From Sporothrix humicola (Eukaryota; Ascomycota; Sordariomycetes; Ophiostomatales; Ophiostomataceae): a DNA stretch of 38,692 bases. The stretch is from positions 1 to 38,692 of the forward strand of contig WNYE01000157.1 in assembly GCA_021396245.1 (NCBI GenBank). The letters are read 5' to 3'. Below, one piece after another: positions 1 through 10,388 of the stretch (its first letter is position 1; each line of letters begins with the position of its first letter). A program made the translations under genes and the position numbers. Under the pieces are notes generated by a model, which did no database searches, was not told the DNA's origin, and was given only the letters and a program-made list of their open reading frames with translations.

Positions 1-74
<74 letters not shown>
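1..74. repeat. poly-C homopolymer at window start
   Basis: The first 74 bases are an uninterrupted run of C, which ends just before the 3' end of the glycosyltransferase gene. No natural fungal repeat of this kind is familiar to me; the usual fungal telomere unit is TTAGGG/CCCTAA and is absent here. A sequencing or contig-end artefact (poly-G read tails) is the likeliest explanation. Confidence 0.9.
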
Positions 75-76
<2 letters not shown>

Positions 77-87
77 AGACAAAGGGC

Positions 88-1209
88 TCATGAAGAGGGG
101 CTCATTTTTGCCGGACATAATGTCTCTGATGTGACATTTCGCTTAAGATGCCACTCCGACAGCATTTTGATGGCTTCTGGATCAATCTTCCGGTTCGTCT
201 TGAAAAAGATGGTCTCGTAAGGATGGATGTTGAAGCCATAGTAGTCGTTGTTGCCCAAGACATCGCCCTTGTTGGTGACGTTGCAGTATGTTTCGAGCGT
301 CTCTTCCTGGTGGAACGCGGCCATCATCACGTCGACCTGGTAGCCAGCGTTGATGATCAGCGTTGCCAGCCCGATTTCCGAGTGGACGGCCAGTTTATGG
401 GTCGTGTAGCAGCCGCTGAGGCCGACAGTGTCGTTTTCGCTGCCGTATTTATCGGCAACGCCCGTCGTAGAGTGTTCAGGGTCGAGCAGAATGGCCATGC
501 CAATGTCGTCGGTGGCAAAGATCATGGACTGGACGTGAGGGCGGGGGTTGCAGTTGGCGGTGAGGCCGATGAATTTCACCGTGTCGGTGATCTTGTTGAG
601 ATACAGGTCGGTCCAGCAGCTGTTGGACCAGTAGGGAATAAAGGGCCCGCGGAGACTGGCGTTGATGCTGATGAATTTCGAGTACCGCTTCCACCGGTCG
701 CCGTCCCTCAAGACCTCGCCGACGGCGCCCATGTCGTAACAGGTGTTGTTGCGGCGGACAATCTCGATATTGTCCCACTCTGGGAGGAGCGTGTAGGCGT
801 CGGTGTCGCCATTGAAGATAAAGACAAAGTCGGCGGCGCGGTGCAGGCCGATCTGAATAAAGAACTTGATGTTCTCGCGGCCAAACCTGGACTCGGAGTA
901 GACGTAGGTGATGAGGGTATCGTGCGGCAGGATTTCTGGTGTTTCTGGTGGTATTGATGAATGTGCTGATGAGTATGATGGTGATACGTGTGATGTGTTT
1001 GACCCATGGACAAGCTGGCTAAACGAGCTTCTGTGTACGCCGGTGCTCCATCGTGCCAAGATGTCGATGTTGGCAAAGACGGTGAAGGCCACCGTCCACA
1101 CGGTCACAAATATGAGCAGAGCCTTGAACACCCGGGAGTGGCACCACCGGGCTGCTCTCTCGCTGCCCATTAACTTTGTGGCTTCGAGGGAGTCTGTTGG
1201 CAGAATCAT
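88..1209 (-). CDS. putative type II membrane glycosyltransferase, RgpF-like
   Basis: The 373-residue protein starts at the first in-frame ATG (1209, A at -3). A second ATG at 1170 would remove 13 residues. A short cytoplasmic N-terminus is followed by one hydrophobic segment at about residues 28-48, giving a signal-anchor (Golgi/ER type II) topology. A Ser/His-rich stem precedes the luminal domain. The domain contains FIFNGDTDA, NNTCYDMGAVGEVL, SINASLRGPFIPYW and FIGLTANC followed by HVQSMIFATD. The order 'YD-G', 'N-S--GPF--', 'G-T' and 'H-QS--F' resembles bacterial rhamnan-synthesis protein F. Several N-x-S/T sites are present, as expected for a luminal enzyme. Donor sugar and acceptor are unknown. 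No intron is needed. The family link is from motif memory, so the membrane-anchored enzyme call is firmer than the RgpF name. Confidence 0.7.
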   Translation of the reverse strand: MILPTDSLEATKLMGSERAARWCHSRVFKALLIFVTVWTVAFTVFANIDILARWSTGVHRSSFSQLVHGSNTSHVSPSYSSAHSSIPPETPEILPHDTLITYVYSESRFGRENIKFFIQIGLHRAADFVFIFNGDTDAYTLLPEWDNIEIVRRNNTCYDMGAVGEVLRDGDRWKRYSKFISINASLRGPFIPYWSNSCWTDLYLNKITDTVKFIGLTANCNPRPHVQSMIFATDDIGMAILLDPEHSTTGVADKYGSENDTVGLSGCYTTHKLAVHSEIGLATLIINAGYQVDVMMAAFHQEETLETYCNVTNKGDVLGNNDYYGFNIHPYETIFFKTNRKIDPEAIKMLSEWHLKRNVTSETLCPAKMSPSS

Positions 1210-4200
1210 TGTGGATAAAAAGAATGTGGTAGAAATAAAAACGAGTGAATACGGAATAAAGGCCGGCCAGATAAACGAAGGCAACGAACGAGCAACGAGG
1301 GAAAAGCGACGGCAACGAAAAGGAAAGAAAGGATGAGATAGGAAAAGGGAATTAAAAAAATGTGAGGGAAGGGAATGGATGGCAATAGGAAAGGGAAAGA
1401 GAAAGAGAAAGGAAAGACGAGAAAAGTTAGGGAGGCCAGAACGCGTTCGGTCAAGACATGGCTGAAGAAGAGTCTCTCACCAACCCGCGGAGAAAAAAAA
1501 GGACATCATCCTATTGAAAGAATGACAAGAGACATAACAGACAGCCAGAAACGCCACTTCGAGCGGGACATAAGACGCAATTCACATTCTAGCTAGTGGA
1601 CCCAAGATGAAATACTCCATAATGAGACGGAGTGTGAGACGCATTGTTGTCCACAGGGCCGGAGGCGGCCAGAGAGGGACTCCGAGTAAGGTGAGATACA
1701 TGGTAAGATACATAGGTTGGGCTCTGGCCATTGCCCTGTTTGGCCTGTCCGGCCATGAAAACTCTATTCCAGCAAATGGAAATAGAGAAGCCGGGAGCCT
1801 GCCAGCGCCTTTCGACAGCTTTCCTATCACCATTTCCAACAGGTATGCACGTGTAGGAGTCGTAAGCAGATATACTCGCCCTTTTTTGTTCGCCTACGAA
1901 TTATTGGGCGCTAGTTTTCCTCTTTTGGACATATAATGTGAAAAGGGCTGGTTAGCTTCGTTTGTTGAGCCAAGAAAGGGCATCGCTGCATGCTTTCTAC
2001 GGGGCGATTTTCTATACTCCTTGCGGCAGGGAGACAAAGAATCCTCATAAAAATTAAGTTGCCTGAAAAAATGTGAACAAGTAGCCACCAACAGGCTGAA
2101 GCTGAAAGGGCTGAACGATGCAACCGAAATTCAAGAACCAAGTTTTCCTTGCACGTTGTGTGGTTTTTATCCCTTATCGCCATTCTGGACCACTTTTGTC
2201 TCATCCAAGTGTGTTTGTGGCTTGCTTTGGGAATTTCGGCGTCAATATTGCATTCTCTGAACCGCCACGTTTCATCCCTGTCTTCACTGCAAAAAATAGG
2301 GAGAGAAATAGAGAACAGGGCAAAAGCCAGATAAAGGAGTAAATTTTACTCGTTAATGCTCGCGACGTGTCTAATGTGTCGATGCGTGCGGATAGAATTA
2401 GTCGCACCAGGAAAATGCAAAAGACGTCGGAATTACGCTGTTAATGAGTCGCAGGGGAACACGTAAGAACATAAGAGAACCCTGCCAAAATGCTGCTCTG
2501 ATACTTATAGTCATCGTAGTTCTAAATCAAACGCTGCGCAAGTCATCAGCGTTGTCAAAACAAAACGACCTCCTAGGTTAAGCGCGTCATCTTGCCAAGA
2601 CGGAGGCTGCGATATCACACAAAAAATTCAGACCCTGGCATTGAGATAGGGGACAAGCCGTGAGACGATGAACTTTCGCATGCGAAAAGAGTCGGAGATG
2701 TAGAATACGGAGGTAAGAGACAGGCACCGTAGGATGCAAACTGGAGCGAGAAAAAGGCGGCTCCTTTTTTGGAGTTTCTTTCTTGTCCCGGCGGAGAGTT
2801 TGAACGGGACAAGATGGGATGCCCCGCAAAACGCAAAATGGCTTCAATCTCAGTATCAAACTCGGCCGAACGTCGTACTGCGCGTAAGATGGGGACGATT
2901 ACTGCCAAAAGAATTCTGTAAGTGATCCTTGAGATCGTGAAAAGACAGGGGAAAGAGAGGAAATGTTATCAGAAAGACAGGGGCTTCAGCCGCAGCCAGC
3001 TGAGCGATTTTACTTTTGCAGTGGATCTCAATCTCAATCACCTATCTCTGGCCATTCAATTCAGGTTTGTTTTGCACGTCTTTCAGCGCCACAAGCTGGT
3101 TATTTCTTATTTCTTTTCCCAAAGTATTGCTGCCTGTCTGCTTTCCAATATCTGCACATTTGTAATTGCTTTTTTGTCCTGGTTGGTGGGCACATAATTT
3201 TTCTCTTTCCTTTCCTTTTTCTACCACCACCATTTTCATGATGTCGATTTTCCACAGCGAAAGCGTCTAATGCGGGCAAAGCAGCAAACAAGCATTGGTC
3301 TGTCGCATATTCTGCTCCCAAACTTCGTATTAAAAGAGGAAAAAGTAGAATACAAAAACGAAAACGAAAGAGACAAGGCCTAGACCCATGGCCATTGCCC
3401 AAAAGGGGTGGGTCGCCTCCTTGCAAAATAAGCTTGCAAGCTACCAATTGCGCAAAACTATCGTAACCGTTCTTAGTCGCACATCGCAGACTGGATTGCT
3501 TGACCCGCTAAAAACCGTATAGAAAATAGTATCTCCGATACTCTAGAGCCTTCTGTAAATGCTGACATGCTGACGTTCCCATTTATTTCGGCGGAAGCAA
3601 AATAACAGACAGCTATCCCGAGCATGATGACAACCTCAATTTTATTTTCATGTTTTTTTTTTATTTTCTTTTCTGTTCAGCCCTCCACTTCATCTCTTCG
3701 CTGTCATATTGCTCCGCCTCCGATGAATATGGCTTATATCATGGCGTCAAGACTCAAAGACTGAATGAACTATATTCTCACATATGAAAATCCGTAAAAT
3801 TGTTCCAACTTCCCAACCTATAAATCTTCTATTTTGGGCCTATTTGTGAAACATGGTGGACAAATAAACCGAGGGGAAAAAAAAAAAGAAGGAAGAGCAT
3901 TGCAGACACCCCCCACGAGCCCCGGCGATCTGCTTATAGACTTATGCTTCTTTGAGACAGGCTTTTTGCGCCCGGCACACTGTCCTTGAATGCCAACGAT
4001 CCTATGAACTGTCCTTTCCGAGGCGTAGCCTATCCTATCGAAGAAGCACGTTTTTCTACGTCACAACATAATTACGCATATAAAATCCGGGTGTCTTTCT
4101 ACTCCTTTATTGCACCGAGGCCGAATCATATGCCTGTTAAAATGTAGAAATAGGTTAGTCAGGGCGTTACTTTTTCAACTTTCCTGGCTCGTCCCTACTC

Positions 4201-4369
4201 CAGTAAAGTATTTCAAACAGCGCTCTGATCCACAGAATGTCGGGGCGGAAAGCTTGTTTTACGGCAGTCTACCTGATGAGGACTTGGCATAGCCCTGTTT
4301 ATCATTGGAGTATCGTTATATCTTTCAGCTATGTACCTTGAGTATCCCTAAAGTATCCTTAAAGTATCC
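1210..4369. other. gene-free spacer (3.2 kb)
   Basis: No open frame here has convincing protein features on either strand; the longest are about 100 codons with mixed, low-information composition. The first part, up to about 1,560, is purine-rich on the plus strand, which corresponds to a pyrimidine-rich leader for the glycosyltransferase gene. AT-rich tracts and a poly-T run occur around 3,650-3,670. No tRNA boxes or transposon motifs were seen. Confidence 0.6.
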
Positions 4370-4373
4370 CTAA
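4341..4373. repeat. 11-bp tandem repeat x3 spanning the RCC1 stop codon
   Basis: Three consecutive copies of AGTATCCYTAA lie at 4341-4351, 4352-4362 and 4363-4373; the middle copy differs at one base. The RCC1 stop codon (TAG, complement of 4370-4372) is inside the last copy. On the coding strand the units read TTAGGGATACT. Confidence 0.85.
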
Positions 4374-6142
4374 CTATCCAGTCTAGATTGCTTTTCTTCT
4401 CCCGCATTGTCTCTTATTAGGCCAATGTACGACGTACTTGCGTTGTCGACACGTCTGGGACCAGCCACCATGGAAAACTGCCCGCCAGCACCCGCCCAGG
4501 AAAGGCATCGGCCCTTTAGATCCTTGGCCTTGAGACGCGTGGGAACAAATACTTCGTCAATATCTTCGGGTCCAAGACCCAGCTGCTTTTGGCTGTTAAA
4601 ACCTGTACCGAAGACAGTGCTGTGTTCAGCATTGGATGTTGACGTTACGATTATTGTGTGTCCCGAACCACAAGCTACCGCGACGGCCTTGTTTTCACCG
4701 CTCGAACTCGAGTCTGCATTCAAGTCGACCTCAGTCGGGACGAGGCATGCACGCACACGGCCCCTCTCGTCCTTCAAAAGTCGATCTTGCGCGACAGATT
4801 TCAAATTAAGCCCCAACTGACCGCTATCAACACGCCCCCATACCAGACAACGGCCATCAGCGCATAGGGCCGCCGAATGCTGGCCACCGCCGGCAAGGGC
4901 GACGACGCCGGCATGAGAGAGCGGCTCGACCTCGGTCGGTAGTGCAACAGACAGTGCCTGTGCGCCATCGTTGTTTGCATTCAGACGTCGCACAGTGTCT
5001 GGATCAGCGCCTGTCTGGCCAAACGAGTCGAGTCCCCAGGCCCAAACACGGCCATCCGTGCCAACTGCAAAGGAGTGGTACTCGCCCGAGGCGATCGAGG
5101 CGAGGCTGCCGGTTTGTGCGTGTTGAAGCTCGACTAACCGTGGCACAGCCGAGCCGAGCACCTCCCTTCCATCATCGTTTCGTAGGCCACGTCGTGTTAG
5201 CAGCCGGCAGCCAAGCTGATTCTGGTCATCGCAGCCCCAAGCCCAGAGGCGCGTTTTATTCCCCGCGCGCCGTGTTTTTTGTGTCTGTCCTGCATGGCCC
5301 TCGAGAGCCAGCGCGTGGCCACTTGAATAGCCAGCGCACACCAGTACGAATTCCTGGATTGCAGGGAATCACACAGCTGGCCGTGGGCGCGAACCAAACC
5401 GGTTGGCCACGCTCGTACGTCCCTTTGAGCCTGAGCCCGAACCGTCTGGTCCCGAGCCAGAAAAGAACACCTCACCGTTCGGCGTGCGAAAAGCGCCCCA
5501 GCCGTAGACGATGCCAGTATTTGTCAACGCAAAGCTGCAGTTGTCGCCGGCAGCTACTTGGACAAAGCGAGTGTTCTCTGGAAATGCCGTAGCAGGGATC
5601 GCAGTTGGTGTCGACTCGAGTGGGTTCAGCGACCCTTCATCGTCGCTGCTCTCATTGCCGCTATCACCATCACCAGCACTATTGATCGTCTTGAAGCCGC
5701 CATCCCATGCCGTGTTGCGGCCTAATGCGCCCAGGTCGTTGACGCCCCAAGTCACAATCTTGTTGTCGGCAGTCAGCGCCACTGAGTGCATGCCTCCGCA
5801 GGCCACTTGGACCGTGTCGAATGGCAGTGTCGTCGCTGTTGTTGATGCGCTGAGAAAAGGGTTCAGCGTGGCTCGATCGGCTTCCGTATCGTTCGGCCCC
5901 AATCCCAGCTCGCCGGTCTCGCCGTCGCCAAACACGAACACATCAAGTACGGTGGTGGGTGGTGTGTTTAGTGTGTCTGATGTGCGTGCCGTACTAGTCC
6001 GTGCGCCATTTCGTGCTGAGTTTGGTTGCCGTGAACCTGTAGATGTCGATGTATTTGTATTTGTAGTTGTATTTGTTCGCCGGGCGCGTTTTGCGGGCGC
6101 GTCATCCGCTGCGATACCGCGCTTCTTTGACGGTGGTGCCAT
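4370..6142 (-). CDS. RCC1-family Ran guanine-nucleotide exchange factor, frame broken by an inverted segment
   Basis: RCC1 (Pim1/Srm1 in yeasts) loads GTP on Ran at chromatin and folds as a seven-bladed propeller. The ATG at 6142 gives a basic bipartite nuclear signal (K6-K7-R8, then K18-R19-A-R21-R22). Blades follow: VFVFGDGETGELGLGP, VACGGMHSVALTADNKIVTWGVNDLGALGRN, VAAGDNCSFALTNTGIVYGWG, then after the break HALAL..RLWAWGCDDQNQLG, ASGEYHSFAVGTDGRVWAWG, GGGQHSAALC and a C-terminal blade (GGQFSMVAG). The two halves (6142-5369 and 5341-4370) share one frame but are separated by a TGA at 5366-5368. The missing piece, QRTPVRIPGLQGITQLAVGA, is encoded on the plus strand at 5332-5391. No ordinary intron explains this. 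RCC1 is normally essential, so an assembly error or a real micro-inversion must be considered. Confidence 0.9.
5323..5410 (+). other. inverted 88-bp coding segment inside the RCC1 gene
   Basis: Read on the plus strand, 5323-5400 encodes LNSQRTPVRIPGLQGITQL followed by AVGANQT. This matches the RCC1 blade segment expected between the KGRTS and HALALEG parts of the minus-strand gene. Reversing 5323-5410 removes the TGA and gives one continuous open frame across the gene. Exact ends are uncertain by a few bases, since other nearby end pairs also keep frame. TGGCCAC, with palindromic core TGGCCA, occurs at both edges (5316-5322 and 5404-5410). Confidence 0.85.
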
Positions 6143-6848
6143 TGAAGTGGATTCTGTCTTTAAGTCTTAAATGCTGGCGACAGAAGTAAAATGTTGTAAA
6201 CTGCGTTATGTTGCGAATCGATTGAAGTCCGATGTAAACAAATCGATTGTGGGGAGAGGTTGATGAGATGAAGTGAGAGGTGAACGCGCCAAGGTAGCGC
6301 TAATAGAGCCTCAAAGCAGACCCCACTTGCGCTGTCAGTCCCTGGTTTTGCCCCAGAAGAGAACAGAAACAGGGGCAAGGGGCGCTGTGGCACAATTGTT
6401 CCCTGCCTGCCTGCCTTGTCAAGATTGGTGCAGACCCTGGTCCCCGCAAAAATGGGCAGCCAAAATTTAGCTAGTAAAAAAAGGTGAGCTAGCATCACGA
6501 CGTGTGACAACGCATCACATTTTTGGAAGTGACGTGCAACCTAAATCGCAACATCGCACCTTCCACCACACCCGCCCTCGGCCGCGCCTCGACTAGATCC
6601 TTCCAATTCTTCGACAAAGCTGTCGCGACGCAGTTTCCCTTCTTTTTTCGAGCGCCTTCCCCCCGTTCGAGCCTGACACGGACTTGGCAGGAGCTACCCG
6701 GCCACCTCGATCGCGACTTCTTTTACTCCACCTTAGCAAGACGGACACCACCACGGTCTCAACCCCTGAGTTCCCTTCACCTCTCTTTCAATTGCCACTC
6801 TCTTTTCCACCACTCTTCTCTCTCCACCACACACACACACATACAACT
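6143..6848. promoter_or_regulatory. divergent intergenic region between RCC1 and the acidic RGG-like protein gene
   Basis: This 706-bp spacer separates two head-to-head genes, so it should contain both promoters. The half next to the plus-strand gene is pyrimidine-rich and ends in a short CA repeat (about 6829-6841) just before the ATG at 6849. This is a common leader style in filamentous fungi. No specific factor site is claimed. Confidence 0.5.
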
Positions 6849-7916
6849 ATGGCGTCCACCGACCACGATAATGACATTGACGTCGACGAGCTCGACTCGG
6901 CCGCCGTCGCCGCTGCCATGGGCTTCTCCAGCTTCGGCGCCCAGGCACCGCCGAATAAGAAGCGGCGGTTCAATCCCCAATCCGACAACGCCTTCGTTGG
7001 CACACCGCGCGACGGCAGACCTCCAGCACGGATACAGCCACAGTCGGCGGGGACGGGCGCGAATGCGACAAAGCTACCGCCTCGGCCGGTGAAGACTGTG
7101 CCGGCGGTAGTGCCACCATCGGTACCAGCGCCCGCATCGAGGTCAAACAACCTCCCTCTCCACCCGCCACAGAACAGCGCCAAGACGGCTATGAAGCTAC
7201 CACCGCCGACAAAACCCAATACCGACGAAATAGATCTCGACGACGATGACGAAGAGGAAGACAAGGATGTTGGCGGGGGCGTTGACCTCAACCAGGCCAG
7301 CGGGGACAATGCAGACGAAGAGGCGGCTCCCCAGTACATTGACACATCGCGGCCAGTGGGCGAGGTACGAGACCATCTGGGAGGAGCGGACGCTGAGGCC
7401 GAGAATGTCGAAGAGGAGGATCCGGCCGCACTACAAGCCCGCATCGATGCCGTTGTGGCCGCCGGCAATGCGGAATACGGCGCGTCTGGTCCTTCGTCGG
7501 TAGCTCAGCAGCAGCTGGATGGCACAGTGCATTCCACCGGCCGCCACCACGGACATGGAGGCATTCACCCAGGCGACCGCCACGGCTTCCACCCGGAGCT
7601 GGTGCCTGGCTCCCCCGGTGCTGGCCAACAGTTTAGTGCTGGCGATGCTGTCGACGGGGAAGCTGCAGGGTCAGACTTTGGCGATGCCTCGTCGCATGTC
7701 GGCTCGACAGACGGCCGTGGCCAGTGGCAGGGCCGAGGTGGTCGGGGGCAAGACCATGGCCATGGTCAACAGCGGAACTGGTGGAATGGCTACTACGACC
7801 CGACTAGCAACGAGAATCCGTGGGCACGAATTGAGGCCAAGCTTGGCCTTCCAACTCGAGGGGGCAGCTGGCTGGAACGAGGCCACAGCAACCCGAACCA
7901 TCGTCAACGAGCATGA
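6849..7916 (+). CDS. uncharacterised acidic, low-complexity protein with tryptophan-rich C-terminal motif
   Basis: The 355-residue protein begins at the first ATG after a CA-repeat leader (A at -3). I do not recognise a named family. The N-terminus is acidic (DIDVDELDSAAVAAAMGFSSFG) and is followed by a basic patch, NKKRRFNP, that could be a nuclear signal. The middle is Pro/Ala-rich, then strongly acidic (DEIDLDDDDEEEDKD). A short helical stretch PAALQARIDAVVAAGNAEYG follows. The tail is Gly/His/Gln-rich with RG dipeptides (GRGGRG) and ends in NWWNGYYDPTSNENPWARIE plus a GGSW element, which looks like the most constrained part. The composition suggests a nuclear or RNA-related protein, but that is inference. 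It is divergent from RCC1. Confidence 0.75.
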   Translation: MASTDHDNDIDVDELDSAAVAAAMGFSSFGAQAPPNKKRRFNPQSDNAFVGTPRDGRPPARIQPQSAGTGANATKLPPRPVKTVPAVVPPSVPAPASRSNNLPLHPPQNSAKTAMKLPPPTKPNTDEIDLDDDDEEEDKDVGGGVDLNQASGDNADEEAAPQYIDTSRPVGEVRDHLGGADAEAENVEEEDPAALQARIDAVVAAGNAEYGASGPSSVAQQQLDGTVHSTGRHHGHGGIHPGDRHGFHPELVPGSPGAGQQFSAGDAVDGEAAGSDFGDASSHVGSTDGRGQWQGRGGRGQDHGHGQQRNWWNGYYDPTSNENPWARIEAKLGLPTRGGSWLERGHSNPNHRQRA

Positions 7917-8030
7917 TGTGGGCAGGGCATTGACTGTTCTTGCCTAGCCACATTGTTTGGAGGGGTGCCATTGATATTTATAACTTGAGCCTTCAGCCCT
8001 TGGCGTTTAAAAAGCTCCAAATGGTCGGGC

Positions 8031-8036
8031 AATAAA
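8031..8036 (+). terminator. candidate polyadenylation signal AATAAA
   Basis: A perfect AATAAA lies 115 bp after the stop codon of the 6849-7916 gene, in the right orientation. Fungal poly(A) signals are loose, so this is suggestive only. Confidence 0.4.
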
Positions 8037-10366
8037 GAAGAATCAACACTCGTCAGTGCAATTTCTTTTCTCTCTTTTTTCCTCATCATTTCTTCCCGCT
8101 TTATCTCTTTCTCTTTGCAGCCCAACAAGACACCACTGCCCAATGCACAGACTTTTCTTTTTTTATTCTTCTGCATCTTAGCCAGCCACAAGCCAGCACG
8201 TTGCTCAATATATGCCAGCGTCCGCTTTCCGGCACGTTCCACAACCTCGTCGTTCTCGCTTTCTGGCTTTCTCATATTCCCCATCCCGCAAACATACCAT
8301 CCTCTCCCAATGGCCACAACATATCACCCATATGATATTCGCCACCCAACCAGACACCTCCCTTTCCACTCTGGCCTATCATAACTACGACGCCGTTTAC
8401 CCCTGACGCCGCCCAACTAGCACCAACAGGTCTCGCACCGGTCAATGCCAGGAGGGACAACAAGAATCAAAGCCACATCACGTGATGGCTTATTGGTCAG
8501 GGGTAAAAGAAAACAAACCCAAAAGGAGGAAGCATATTCTATGGCTGGTGGTACAAAACGTGTCGTTGGCAGCACCAACTGGCAGAAATGAGCGACAATG
8601 GTGCCTGACCAAACAGAGGCCGGGGGGATTAAAAGAGTGATGGGGTGCGTACCCTGAATGCAAGTTGTGTTAGCTGCGTTGGAAGCGAAAGGGAATGGAA
8701 GAAAAAAAGAGAAAAGAGCACTTAAGCGTCTTTAAGTCTGTCCAGCTGTTGGTGGGATAAGAGATGGGCAAAAGAGACAGTGGGCTTTATTGGGTACAGT
8801 AATGGGGGACGAGAGGCAGGAGACAGCCAAGGACACATCGACACTCACACCACCCACGCATCTGTGTTTGGACACGCTCATCCCCACGCGCACACAAGCC
8901 ACACAAAGATGAGGAGTGGCGCCTCTGCCCCCTCTACATCCATACGGGCCTACAGGCCTATGTCACCGCCAATTCACATGACTACAGTACTAGGCAAGGA
9001 ATCGAATTCATTTATCGAGTCTCATTATTCATAACTAGGAAAGCACAAGAGAACGTTACAAAGCCACATACAGTACAAAGTCAGTCCACACTGCACATCT
9101 GGAGAGAGTCACCCCCCAGCATACCGCCAGACACCCCTTCCTTGGGCCAATGAGAAAGTCAGCTCATCCACAAGACCGCCGTCCCCAGGCACCTGGAGTC
9201 GCCTGCTCTCGTCCCCTGCCTCCCTGCCGGCCTCACCAGAAGCGCCATGGTGTCAATATCACCGCCGCTGCCACAGGTGGCCTGAAATGCTATATACAGA
9301 CAGGTTCAAGAGGTGCTGCCCAGCGCCATCCTCACCGTTTCCGTCTCCCAGAGCGTCACCCTCCCAGCCTCCGTTTTCTCAACTGCCCACCGTTTTGCCC
9401 ACCCCTTCTCGCCGCAGCCCAGATTTTCCCCGATCTCATCTGCAGAGGGCCGCGTGGTAATGCCTGTCAGTGCCCGCTTTATAAGCGCGCTCTCACTCAC
9501 ACCCCCATGAGATCGCTCGCTCGCTGCTCCCGGTTTTTTCAGCGGCCATTGGCAGCCCAAAAAGCACACTCCCCCTCCCTCGTTGCTTCTCCAGGCCGTC
9601 TGCTGCCACACAGCACGCCTCCCCTGCTCTCCCACGCCCAGGCACACTCTCGCCCTGCTCTCTCTCGGCTGTCCCTTGCAGAATGCAAGACTGCGACAGA
9701 AAAATGGAGGGGGCGTGTAAGTGCACCGGACGCTTCCCCAGCGGGCTACTGCAGCCCTGGCGCTTGCCGAACGGGTGCTCCCACCCACCCAAACTCCCAG
9801 AAATGGCTTTGTACTGTACTTCTCATCAGTTCCCTTGTAAAGATCCGTCCGATTTTGCCCAATCATAATTCATAACGTCGTGAATAACCACCCCACGCTG
9901 GGAATCAAAAAAATGCAGACGGGAAGAACAGCAAAGGGTAAGGGGAATAAAAGAAATCAGCAGCAAAAATGAAACGCCGCCCAAATAGCAAAAATAGCCA
10001 AGATCCCAGAAAATGAAATAAACTTGCACACTGCAGGCCCGAATCAGCCGCTAGTGTTGAAAAGGAGAAATCTGCCGTCTTTTGATCGACCCCAGCTTTT
10101 CGTTGTGCAACTGGTATCGTCGGAGCGCCGTTGCTCGTCGCTCGCTTGCAGAAAAAATGGCGATAAAATCAAGCCAGAAATAGATGGTGGTGGGGAAGCG
10201 GCTCGAGGAGTGGAAATGGTGGTGGGGTGTGCGCAAGATGCACCCCTGGTCGCTCGAAACGAAAGGAGAAATAATGGCGAGAAATAAGGAAACGACATGC
10301 GAGAAATAAGGTTTCCGGGACAAATGTCGTAGGAAACAAAAAGGAACGCTAAAGCAGGGGGGGCGG

Positions 10367-10388
10367 GTTCAGGCGCCTCCCGCCGAAC
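10367..10388. other. hairpin just downstream of the KxDL gene stop
   Basis: GTTC-A-GGCG and CGCC-GAAC can pair around the loop CCTCC, with a single bulged A. The structure begins about 18 bp beyond the KxDL stop codon and would lie in its 3' UTR. A role in 3'-end formation or stability is speculative. Confidence 0.45.

Noticed and set aside
1..74. Telomere
   Set aside because: A pure C run without the TTAGGG/CCCTAA pattern is not a known fungal telomere.
148..957. 269-codon plus-strand open frame, Val/Ala/Gly/Asp-rich
   Set aside because: It is the antisense shadow of the glycosyltransferase gene, which has clear motifs and a membrane anchor.
4942..5592. Plus-strand open frame of 216 codons as a separate gene
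   Set aside because: Only the 5323-5400 part has RCC1-like sequence. The rest is antisense of the RCC1 gene, so it is an inverted segment and not a gene.
9150..9875. 241-codon plus-strand open frame
   Set aside because: The Pro/Arg/His/Cys-rich translation has no recognisable domain, a competing open frame overlaps it on the minus strand, and the DNA is GC-rich and low in stops.
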